This document shows, piece by piece, positions 1 through 6,445 of a DNA stretch of 26,890 nt; position 1 is the first letter of the stretch; every line of letters begins with the position of its first letter. The DNA lies in IMG/VR virus record IMGVR_UViG_3300030106_000462, positions 1-26,890 of that record; one strand, 5' to 3'. The notes below the pieces were generated by a model, which was given only the letters and a program-made list of their open reading frames with translations, did not search any database and had not been told where the DNA came from. The translations under genes and the position numbers were made by a program. This DNA is from a virus.

Positions 1-549
1 AAAACAGTTATTAAAAATCTTGATGACTTTTTATTAAAACCATTAGGAGAGGCTTACTTTCAATGGAACATGCAGTTTTTTGAAGGTAATGTAGATGTGG
101 TAGGTGATTTAGAAGTTAAGGCAACTGGTACAAATAGTTTAATGCAGAAAGAAGTTAGAAGTCAAAGACTAACAATGTTTTTACAAACTGCACAAAATCC
201 AACTATTGCTCCATTTGTTAAAGTTTCTAAATTAATTAGTGAACTTGCCTATAGCTTAGACTTAGACCCTGATGAAATATTAAATGACCCAGAGGAAGCA
301 GCTATGATGGCATCAATTATAGGAATGCAAAATGCTGGACAAAACACAGGCGAAGAAACTGAACCCGGTGGTCAACAACCTACAGGTATGGGAGGTGCTA
401 GTAGAGTATCTCAAGGACCGGAAAGCGTTGGAGTTACAGGCACTGGCGGTGGCAACATCGGAATCGGAAATGTTCCGGTTGCAGGGGAAGATAGCTTCTC
501 TGGTACACTTAGAGGCTCTGCCCCAACAGGTCAAGGAGGCTCTGAATAG
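1..549 (+). CDS. Phage portal protein, C-terminal part (5' end outside window)
   Basis: The frame is open from the first base, so this is the 3' end of a longer gene; about 182 residues are visible. The portal is the dodecameric ring at the capsid vertex through which DNA enters and leaves. The segment with PLGEAYFQWNMQFFEG, followed by a helical stretch (QKEVRSQRLTMFLQTAQNP) and a SELAYSLDLDPDEI element, resembles the end of podovirus portal proteins. The last 65 or so residues change to a Gly/Thr/Ser/Gln-rich, low-complexity tail. That tail is exactly where a second reading frame encodes another protein (332-562), so its odd composition and higher GC may be forced by the overlap. It sits just before EF-hand, scaffold and capsid genes, the expected place. 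Portal is fairly sure from context and motif; the exact family cannot be settled from a fragment. Confidence 0.8.
   Translation, partial: KTVIKNLDDFLLKPLGEAYFQWNMQFFEGNVDVVGDLEVKATGTNSLMQKEVRSQRLTMFLQTAQNPTIAPFVKVSKLISELAYSLDLDPDEILNDPEEAAMMASIIGMQNAGQNTGEETEPGGQQPTGMGGASRVSQGPESVGVTGTGGGNIGIGNVPVAGEDSFSGTLRGSAPTGQGGSE
321..324 (+). promoter_or_regulatory. Internal Shine-Dalgarno (AGGA) for the overlapping gene
   Basis: AGGA lies inside the portal coding region, 7 bases before the ATG at 332. In that frame a TAG at 320-322 closes the upstream reading, so 332 is the first available ATG. This supports independent initiation of the nested gene. Confidence 0.55.
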
Positions 550-562
550 AATAGAGGAATAA
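332..562 (+). CDS. Small helical protein overprinted in the portal gene's 3' end
   Basis: A 76-residue protein read in the +1 frame relative to the portal, sharing 218 bases with it. It looks like a real protein. Residues 1-16 are polar; residues 17-75 form amphipathic helices with a VWEVLVEYLKDR segment, an ATSESEMFRLQGKI segment and a closing LPQQVKEALNRIEE. From memory, short proteins with the pattern W-x-x-L-x-x-Y-L-x-x-R ... E-M-x-R-L-Q-G-x-I often follow portal genes in phages, usually without so deep an overlap. Its role is unknown. An AGGA site precedes the ATG, and its last codons contain the ribosome site of the next gene, giving tight coupling. The alternative is that it is a fortuitous open frame, but its composition argues against that. 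It could also be joined to the portal by frameshifting; no slippery site was obvious. Confidence 0.75.
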   Translation: MLDKTQAKKLNPVVNNLQVWEVLVEYLKDRKALELQALAVATSESEMFRLQGKIASLVHLEALPQQVKEALNRIEE

Positions 563-563
563 A

Positions 564-1637
564 ATGGAAAAAAGTATAAGAGCTGATATAGATAAATTAA
601 TAAATGCTCAAATAAATAATGAAGTAAAACTTGCTAAAGAATATGGTGATGATTATTTTAACTCTGGCACAGGATTTTTAACTGGTCGTTTTTTTAGAGC
701 TATTGGTGATAGTGGACAAGGTAGAAGAGTTTTTGATGATATTCGTAAAATTAATAATGATATGGGTGATATATATACAAACGAACAATTAGAATCAAAA
801 ATTAATAAAGGATATAAAGCTGCTGGACTTTCTTATAAATTTAAATTACCTAAAAATCTTAGAACAAAAGAAGCTGCAGGTGGCTTATTAAATCCTGAAA
901 AAGCTGATTTAAATAATGATGGTAAACTATCATCTTATGAAGAAGCTAGAGGCGAAGCTATCGAAGAATCTATGAGAGAACAAAAACAAGAAGGTGGCAT
1001 GATGATGGATGACCAAATGGCAAACATGATGGAAGAAGAAGAAACACCTGACATGCAAAATCAAATGGCAAATATGATGCCAGAAGAAAAAACTGAAGAA
1101 CAAATAGAAATAGAAGAGTCTCAAGTTCCAGATGAAAAAATGGAAGAAAACTATGTAGACTTTTTAATAGATGAAGCATTAAGCGATAAAGAAGAAGAAA
1201 TGCTTATGGAAGAATTACAAGCAAATCCACAACTTAGTATGTTGTTTGATAAAGTTATGGAAGTTGCAATGGAATTTTCAGGCTCAGGACCTGTTGAAGG
1301 TCCGGGGTCAGAAGTCTCCGACAGTATACCCGCAAGGCTATCTGACGGTGAATTTGTCTTTACTGCTAAGTCAGTAGATGTTTTAGGAGCTGACAATTTA
1401 ATGTTGCTAATGAAACAAGCTGAAGCTCAAGCAGACGGAAGACAAATGGCTCAAGACGGTGGGCTAATGGAAGAAGAAGAAACTGTTATGCCGGTTGAAC
1501 AACAACCAGTTAAACAGGATATTCGAGTTACTAAAGAAACAGTTGGTTCTGAAGCAAGTATGCAAGATGAAGAAGACTTAATTGGTGATGAGATTAAAAA
1601 ATCTATGCTTTCCGGCAGACCACATGTTAGGAGCTAG
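564..1637 (+). CDS. Acidic virion-associated protein with EF-hand loop and SDSIPARLSDGEF motif
   Basis: 357 residues, very acidic and methionine-rich in the middle (residues 140-240, with repeated MANMM and runs of Glu). Residues 115-126 (DLNNDGKLSSYE) fit the 12-residue EF-hand calcium loop: Asp1, Asn3, Asp5, Gly6, Leu8, Ser9, Glu12. Residues 246-265 carry GPGSEVSDSIPARLSDGEFV, a version of a motif (SDSIPA-x-LS-x-GEFV) common in phage structural and tape-measure-like proteins. It lies between portal and scaffold, so a head or internal virion role is likely. An AGAGGA site precedes the ATG by 6 bases. The true function is unknown; a calcium-binding head component is a guess from the loop. Confidence 0.75.
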   Translation: MEKSIRADIDKLINAQINNEVKLAKEYGDDYFNSGTGFLTGRFFRAIGDSGQGRRVFDDIRKINNDMGDIYTNEQLESKINKGYKAAGLSYKFKLPKNLRTKEAAGGLLNPEKADLNNDGKLSSYEEARGEAIEESMREQKQEGGMMMDDQMANMMEEEETPDMQNQMANMMPEEKTEEQIEIEESQVPDEKMEENYVDFLIDEALSDKEEEMLMEELQANPQLSMLFDKVMEVAMEFSGSGPVEGPGSEVSDSIPARLSDGEFVFTAKSVDVLGADNLMLLMKQAEAQADGRQMAQDGGLMEEEETVMPVEQQPVKQDIRVTKETVGSEASMQDEEDLIGDEIKKSMLSGRPHVRS

Positions 1638-1763
1638 GCGATAAAGCTACCCTGTTTACAGGCACTTTATCTTATTTAAACTGAAAGGCGACCTTTACAA
1701 GACAAGCCCTGCAAGTGCACACGCAGCTACCTTGTTAAACGAAGCCCTGAGTAGGAGTACAAA
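1638..1763 (+). other. Structured, GC-richer gap before the scaffold gene (candidate leader RNA)
   Basis: This 126-base gap has no convincing ORF and is richer in GC than its neighbours. It can fold into an outer stem GATAAAG (1640-1646) with CTTTATC (1665-1671) around an inner stem CCTG (1651-1654) with CAGG (1659-1662). A second hairpin is AAAGG (1684-1688), CGA loop, CCTTT (1692-1696). ACAAG (1697-1701) can also pair with CTTGT (1731-1735). Two direct repeats occur: AGCTACCCTGTT (1645-1656) against AGCTACCTTGTT (1725-1736), and AAGCCCTG at 1704-1711 and 1742-1749. No T-run follows the stems, so a simple terminator is unlikely. AGGAG at 1753-1757 is the ribosome site of the scaffold gene. 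Confidence 0.55.
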
Positions 1764-2645
1764 ATGACAGAAGAAGTCAAAAATGAGGAACAGCCAAATC
1801 CTTATAATTTAAAAAAATCTTGGCACAAAGGCGATGATAAACCTTTTCAATCAGCAGACCAGCTTTACTTTGAAGAGCCATCTGAAAAAAATAAATTATT
1901 TAAATCAGGTGATGTTAATGAAGCAGAGCAGGTTGGTAATGTTGAAGTAGATAATCTGGAAGCTAAGGATAGTCCTTATAAAAAGCCAGACTACAAAAAA
2001 CGTTATGATGATTTAAAAAAACATTATGATAGTAAACTTAATGAGTTTAAAGTCAGAGAGCAAGAGCTTTTAAATGAAGCAGCTAGTAATAGACCAGCTT
2101 ATCAAGCTCCTAAAACTGAAGAAGAACTTGAACAGTTTAAAACAAAATATCCTGATGTTTTTGAGGTTGTGGAAACAGTAGCTCATATGCAAAGCGAATC
2201 TAAGGCAAAAGTTCTAGAAGAACGTCTTAGTCAACTCCAAGAACGTGAAGCTCAAATGTTAAAACAATCTGCAGAAGAAAGGTTAATGGAAAAACATCCT
2301 GACTTTGATGAAATCAGAAACAGTGATGACTTTCATTCATGGGCAAAAGAGCAACCCCAGTCTATACAAGATTGGATTTATAATAACTCTAATAACCCTG
2401 ATTTAGCTAGTCGTGCATTAGATTTATTTAAAAAAGACTTAGGAATAGAAACTGCTCCAAAAAAGACAACTTCTAAAAAGACTAAATCTGCTGCTGATAT
2501 GGTATCTACCAAAACAACAAGTGTAGAACCTAAAAGTGAAAAGATATGGTCTGAAAGGGAGATTGCTGCAATGAGTATGGCTGAGTTTGATAAACACGAA
2601 GCTGAAATCAGCGAAGCTATGCAACAAGGCAGAATCACAAAATAA
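1764..2645 (+). CDS. Capsid scaffolding (head assembly) protein
   Basis: 293 residues, highly charged, largely helical. Scaffolds guide capsid subunits into a procapsid and are then lost. Features: an acidic, flexible N-terminus (1-70); Lys-rich helical segments near 75-105; a probable coiled coil at about 140-175 (KVLEERLSQLQEREAQMLKQ); a segment with EKHPDFDEIRNSDDFHSWAK and an Asn-rich turn (177-225), which recalls scaffolds of marine podoviruses; a Lys/Thr linker; and a helical, net basic C-terminus. Scaffolds commonly bind coat protein through such a C-terminus. It stands directly before the major capsid gene with an AGGAG site 6 bases before the ATG. The position and coiled-coil character make scaffold the best call; there is no catalytic motif. 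Confidence 0.8.
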   Translation: MTEEVKNEEQPNPYNLKKSWHKGDDKPFQSADQLYFEEPSEKNKLFKSGDVNEAEQVGNVEVDNLEAKDSPYKKPDYKKRYDDLKKHYDSKLNEFKVREQELLNEAASNRPAYQAPKTEEELEQFKTKYPDVFEVVETVAHMQSESKAKVLEERLSQLQEREAQMLKQSAEERLMEKHPDFDEIRNSDDFHSWAKEQPQSIQDWIYNNSNNPDLASRALDLFKKDLGIETAPKKTTSKKTKSAADMVSTKTTSVEPKSEKIWSEREIAAMSMAEFDKHEAEISEAMQQGRITK

Positions 2646-2670
2646 ACTATAAATACACAGGAGTATTATC

Positions 2671-3654
2671 ATGGCTCAATATTTTGAACCGTCAACTGAT
2701 ACTGATGCAAACTTTGCAAACTCCGTAAGTGGACAAACTAATAGTTTCTTTTTACCTTCGATTTACTCTAAAAAGGTTTTAAACTTTTTCAGAAAAGCAT
2801 CGGTGGTTGAAGCTATTACTAACACCGACTATGCCGGTGAAATATCTGCTTATGGAGACTCTGTAAAGATTATCAAAGAACCTGTAATCTCTGTATCGGA
2901 TTACACTAGGGGTTCTGATACTACTGCTACTAAATTAACTGACCAAGAGTTAACTTTAGTTGTGGATAGTGCAAAGGCTTTCAAATTCATCGTAGATGAT
3001 ATTGAAACTAATATGTCACACGTTAACTTCAAAGAAGTAGCAACTTCTTCTGCAGCTTACGCATTAAGAGATTCTTATGATGCTGCAGTAATTGCTGCTA
3101 TGTTCTCTGGAGTGTCTACATCTTCACCTGACCACGTTTTAGGTGCAGATGCTTCTGCTGCCACTCAAACTATGGCACAGCACCAAGGTGGCTCTAACTC
3201 TATCGACCTTACAGGTTCTGATGGTACTGGAGCTGACCCTCTTGACGTAATGGCATTTATGGCTAAATTGTTAGATGAGCAAAGTGTTCCTGAAGAAGGA
3301 AGATGGTTCGTTGCACCACCTTCGTTCTACAATGAACTTTCTCAATCTGGCTCTAAGTTATTGTCTGTAGACTTTAACGCAGGTCAAGGCTCTATAAGAA
3401 ATGGTCTTGTATCTAGTGGTAAACTAAGAGGATTTGACATGTACAAATCTAATAATGTTGCTGCTGCTAGTACAGCTTCCGGCAAAATTCTTGCTGGTCA
3501 CATTTCTTCTACTGCAACTGCTCAAACAATCATCTCAACTGAGGTTCTTAGAGACCCTAGTTCTTTTGGTGATATTGTTAGAGGACTGCACGTATACGGA
3601 GCAAAGGTCCTTAGACCAGAAGCTTTAGTATCTGCTTTTTACGCAATAGACTAA
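2671..3654 (+). CDS. Major capsid protein
   Basis: 327 residues, the size expected for a podovirus coat protein of the HK97 fold. The N-terminal arm (1-30) is polar. It is followed by SIYSKKVLNFFRKASVVEAI (N-arm to E-loop region), a Gly/Asp/Ser-rich part with SAYGDSVKIIKEPVISVSDY, a helix ending in DSYDAAVIAAMFSG, and a C-terminal P-domain-like segment with EEGRWFVAPPSFYNEL. The WFVAPPSFY motif (an arm before 'x-P-x-x-Y') is common in coat proteins of phages with T7-like capsids. Codon use shifts visibly toward C-ending codons (AAC, GAC, TTC), as expected for a very highly expressed gene. AGGAG lies upstream of the ATG and a strong terminator follows directly. Confidence 0.9.
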   Translation: MAQYFEPSTDTDANFANSVSGQTNSFFLPSIYSKKVLNFFRKASVVEAITNTDYAGEISAYGDSVKIIKEPVISVSDYTRGSDTTATKLTDQELTLVVDSAKAFKFIVDDIETNMSHVNFKEVATSSAAYALRDSYDAAVIAAMFSGVSTSSPDHVLGADASAATQTMAQHQGGSNSIDLTGSDGTGADPLDVMAFMAKLLDEQSVPEEGRWFVAPPSFYNELSQSGSKLLSVDFNAGQGSIRNGLVSSGKLRGFDMYKSNNVAAASTASGKILAGHISSTATAQTIISTEVLRDPSSFGDIVRGLHVYGAKVLRPEALVSAFYAID

Positions 3655-3662
3655 ATATAATT

Positions 3663-3689
3663 GGGGGAGTCTTCGGACTCCTCCTTTTT
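3663..3689 (+). terminator. Intrinsic terminator after the capsid gene
   Basis: The stem is GGGGGAGTC (3663-3671) with GACTCCTCC (3676-3684): nine pairs including one G-U, closed by a TTCG tetraloop (3672-3675). Five T residues follow (3685-3689). This is a textbook Rho-independent terminator on the plus strand. It probably trims transcripts so that capsid mRNA is in excess over the downstream tail genes. Confidence 0.93.
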
Positions 3690-3709
3690 AATATATAAAA
3701 GAGGTAAAT

Positions 3710-3916
3710 ATGTACGGAATGGACAAAAAGAAAAAAAAGAAAATGATGGGTGGTGGTTACATGGCTAGAAAAGAAATGATGTACGGTGGCTCATCTAAAA
3801 GAATGAAAAAAGCTCATGGTGGTGGAATTCATTACTATGACTCAATAGAAGATAAAGAAAGAAAGTGTAATGCTATGGTAGGTATGAACACTATGAAAAG
3901 CTCTACAGATAAATAA
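3710..3916 (+). CDS. Small Lys/Met/Gly-rich basic protein
   Basis: 68 residues. The N-terminal 40 are strongly basic and glycine/methionine-rich (a six-lysine run, MMGGG, MMYGG), and the rest is polar with a HYYDS element. AGAGG at 3700-3704 lies 5 bases before the ATG. It stands alone just after the capsid terminator and couples to the next gene through TAATG. Similar short proteins of this look are common in marine phage structural regions. The role is unknown; a DNA- or RNA-binding head component or a capsid decoration peptide are guesses from charge and place. Confidence 0.75.
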   Translation: MYGMDKKKKKKMMGGGYMARKEMMYGGSSKRMKKAHGGGIHYYDSIEDKERKCNAMVGMNTMKSSTDK

Positions 3917-4062
3917 TGCAAGTAGAAGCACCAAAAGGTTATCACTGGATGAAGTCTGGAAAAAGCTACAAGCTTATGAAAGACCCTAAAGGTGGTTACA
4001 AACCTCATAAAGGAGCTAGTAAAAAAGCTAGTTTTCAAATACAAAAAATTCATAAAAAATAA
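3916..4062 (+). CDS. Tiny basic protein (48 aa) between capsid and tail-adaptor genes
   Basis: 48 residues, opening MQVEAPKGYHWMKSGKSYKL and continuing with a K-D-P-K-G-G-Y-K-P-H-K-G element and a Lys/His-rich end. It starts on the A of the previous stop (TAATG at 3914-3918) and ends on the A of the next start (TAATG at 4060-4064). With no recognisable ribosome site it is probably translated by termination-reinitiation. From memory, short proteins with APKGYHWM-like starts recur in marine phage genomes at this place. The function is unknown; with the preceding basic protein it may act in the capsid. The exact fit between two neighbours and a coherent composition make it a real gene. Confidence 0.75.
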   Translation: MQVEAPKGYHWMKSGKSYKLMKDPKGGYKPHKGASKKASFQIQKIHKK

Positions 4063-4829
4063 TGGCAACTACATATTTAGATTTAACCAATGAAATACTT
4101 AGGGAACTAAATGAAGTTCCTTTAACATCTAGCAGTTTTGCAAGTGCTGTAGGTTTTCAACAGTTTGTTAAAGACTCTATAAACAAAGCTATCTTTGACG
4201 TAGCAAATGAAGAACCACAGCTACCGTTTTTTTCCGCAGGAGTAAGTGGAGGAACAGACCCGTTTTACGGAAACACAACAGTCGCTACAGTAGCTGGACA
4301 AAGATGGTACACTTTAAAAGATGGTAGCTCTAGTATAACTACAGACTTTGCATCTATTGATTGGGATGATTTTTACATTACAACAATTAGTGTGTCAGGT
4401 GAATCAGCTCCATTTGTTTCAGAAGGATTAAAACATATTAATCTTGAAGAATGGCGAAGATTTTTAAGAGATGCTGAAAATGCAGACGATGCTAACACTC
4501 AAGCTTATGGTGAGCCTAAATATGTATTTAAATCTCCAGACAGTAGAAAGTTTGGGTTAAGTCCAATACCAGACAAAGTTTATAATATACACTTTTATGC
4601 TTTTAATAGACCAACAGCATTAAGTGCACACGGAGATGAAATAGTTTTTCCAGAACAATACAGTAATGTAATTACAGCAAGAGTTAGATACTATGTGTGG
4701 CAATTTAAAGAAAGCCCACAACAAGCTGCCTTTGCATTAGAAGATTATAAAAAAGCATTAAAACACATGAAGTCTAATTTAATTAATCCTACCCCAAGGG
4801 CTATGGTAGATGACAGACTTTATTATTAA
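4062..4829 (+). CDS. Tail tubular protein A / head-to-tail adaptor
   Basis: 255 residues. T7 gp11-like adaptors form the ring below the portal that joins head and tail tube. The N-terminal helix (TTYLDLTNEILRELNEVPL) is characteristic of this family: short helical N-terminus with L-x-x-x-N-x-x-L-x-x-x-N/G. A DSINKAIFDVANEEPQLPF helix follows, then a beta-rich middle and a C-terminal helical part with PEQYSNVITARVRYYVWQFK and a late coiled segment ending in DDRLYY. Position (after capsid, before tubular protein B) matches. It begins on the A of the previous gene's stop and has no clear ribosome site, so coupling is likely. Confidence 0.8.
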   Translation: MATTYLDLTNEILRELNEVPLTSSSFASAVGFQQFVKDSINKAIFDVANEEPQLPFFSAGVSGGTDPFYGNTTVATVAGQRWYTLKDGSSSITTDFASIDWDDFYITTISVSGESAPFVSEGLKHINLEEWRRFLRDAENADDANTQAYGEPKYVFKSPDSRKFGLSPIPDKVYNIHFYAFNRPTALSAHGDEIVFPEQYSNVITARVRYYVWQFKESPQQAAFALEDYKKALKHMKSNLINPTPRAMVDDRLYY

Positions 4830-4832
4830 TTT

Positions 4833-6443
4833 ATGTCTCGTTCACAACCATATACAGTAGCATGTGCAGGAGGTCTAGTTACTTCATCAAATGCTATTGA
4901 TTTACTTAAAACTCCCGGTGTAGCAACTGAGTTAAAAAACTTTGAAGTTTCTACTAAGGGTGGTTACAGACGTATTAATGGCTTTACAAAGTTTGGTGGT
5001 GGTAGTGCAGTTCAACCTACAGGTGGTTCAACAAATATTTTAGGTGCAATACCTTATGCTGATGGTGTAGTTGTTTGTGCAGGTACAAGTATTTATTTTA
5101 GTCAAACTGGTACAAGTTGGTTAGAAATAAATAGAGCTAGTGTTGCTAGTAGTGGTGATAATCATACAGCTTTTACAGGTCGTAGTGTTGCTGCTAGAAC
5201 TGGACAAGGACAATGCCAGTTTGCTTTATTTGAAAGTGCAACATCAGACTATGGTAAATTAATTATTTCTGATGGAGCTAACGAACCTTTCTTTTTTGAA
5301 ATGACAGGTACTGGCGATAATATAAACACTAGAACTTTTTTTGCAGGTGAAATAACAGTAACAAGTACAAAGTCAGTTAAATATGTAACAGTACATGATA
5401 AACATTTAATAGCTGCTGGAGTTGAAGATAATTTAAATACTATATATTATAGTGGTACTTTAGACCCAACAGATTTTACTAGCACTGGTTCAGGTAATAT
5501 AGTTATTGAAGACCAAATAAAAGGTATTAAAAGTTTCCGTAACGAATTATTTATATTTTGTGAAAACTCAATATTTAAATTACAGAATATAAATAATTCT
5601 AGTACGATAGCTGTAGTTCCAGTAACTAAAAACGTAGGTTGTTTAAGTGGTTATAGTATTCAAGAAATTGCTGGTGATTTAATATTTTTAGCACCAGATG
5701 GATTAAGAACAGTAGCTGGTACAGCAAGAATTGGAGATGTGGAGTTAGGTACTGTTACAAGTTCAATACAAAATATTTTAAGTGATTTAGCAGAAAGTAT
5801 AAATCTTTATACAATAAATAGTGTAGTATTAAGAGAAAAATCACAGTATCGTTTATTTTATACAAATACTTCTGCTGCTGATAGCACTCAAAGAGGTATT
5901 ATTGGCACATTAAGACCTAATGGTTTTCAATGGTCTGAAACTAGAGGACTCGAAGTTACAGCTATTGGTTCTGGTTTTGATGATGATGGTGTAGAAAAAT
6001 ATTATCACGGTGATACTAATGGTAATGTTTATCAACACGATACTGGTGATGATTTTAACGGTACTGCTATTTTAGCAAGATACACGACACCTAATTATGA
6101 TTATGGTGATTTAGGAACTTTAAAAACTTTACACTATCTTAGAGTTTCTATGGCAACAGAAGGTATTGTAGAACCTGATGTACAAGTTAAATTTGATTAC
6201 AATAGTACTGATGTACCACAACCAACAAGTTTATTTGATTTAGGAGTTATAAATCCACCTTCATTATTTGGTGGTGCAGTATTTAATACAAATAAATTTG
6301 CCGGACAAAATAATCCAATGATAAGAGTACCGTTACAAGGTAGTGGTACAAGTAATAATTTTACAGTAACAAGTAATGATACAAAACCAAGCTACACAGT
6401 TAACGGACTTTATGTAGACTTTATACCTTCGGGTAGGAGATAA
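4833..6443 (+). CDS. Tail tubular protein B / tail nozzle-like protein
   Basis: 536 residues, mostly beta strand by composition with many G-D-G and N-G turns. The N-terminus (AGGLVTSSNAIDLLKTPGVA, then TELKNFEVSTKGGYRRINGF) has the pattern of nozzle proteins: 'GL-x-x-x-x-N-x-x-x-L-x-x-x-x-x-A-x-x-L-x-N' followed by 'R-x-G-F'. Such proteins form a beta-propeller-like nozzle at the tip of the short tail (T7 gp12, P22 gp10 roles). It follows tubular protein A with a 3-base gap and precedes the fibre. It could alternatively be called a generic stabilisation protein. Codon use shifts to T/A-ending codons compared with the capsid gene. Confidence 0.7.
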   Translation: MSRSQPYTVACAGGLVTSSNAIDLLKTPGVATELKNFEVSTKGGYRRINGFTKFGGGSAVQPTGGSTNILGAIPYADGVVVCAGTSIYFSQTGTSWLEINRASVASSGDNHTAFTGRSVAARTGQGQCQFALFESATSDYGKLIISDGANEPFFFEMTGTGDNINTRTFFAGEITVTSTKSVKYVTVHDKHLIAAGVEDNLNTIYYSGTLDPTDFTSTGSGNIVIEDQIKGIKSFRNELFIFCENSIFKLQNINNSSTIAVVPVTKNVGCLSGYSIQEIAGDLIFLAPDGLRTVAGTARIGDVELGTVTSSIQNILSDLAESINLYTINSVVLREKSQYRLFYTNTSAADSTQRGIIGTLRPNGFQWSETRGLEVTAIGSGFDDDGVEKYYHGDTNGNVYQHDTGDDFNGTAILARYTTPNYDYGDLGTLKTLHYLRVSMATEGIVEPDVQVKFDYNSTDVPQPTSLFDLGVINPPSLFGGAVFNTNKFAGQNNPMIRVPLQGSGTSNNFTVTSNDTKPSYTVNGLYVDFIPSGRR

Positions 6444-6445
6444 TT

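Noticed and set aside
313-534. 73-residue antisense frame over the portal tail
   Set aside because: Cys/Ser-rich composition and no ribosome site; it is a shadow of the two plus-strand frames in this GC-richer segment.
930-1179. Two Phe/His-rich antisense frames over the acidic protein
   Set aside because: They are the complement of GAA/ATG-rich codons (TTC/CAT), a compositional artefact.
1287-1303. Hairpin GGACCT-GTTGA-AGGTCC inside the EF-hand protein gene
   Set aside because: Six pairs in a coding region for the Gly/Pro-rich motif; easily explained by codons and without a T-run, so not called as a regulatory element.
3434-3628. 64-residue Leu-rich frame inside the capsid gene
   Set aside because: Shadow frame of a strongly biased coding region; no start site and unlikely composition.
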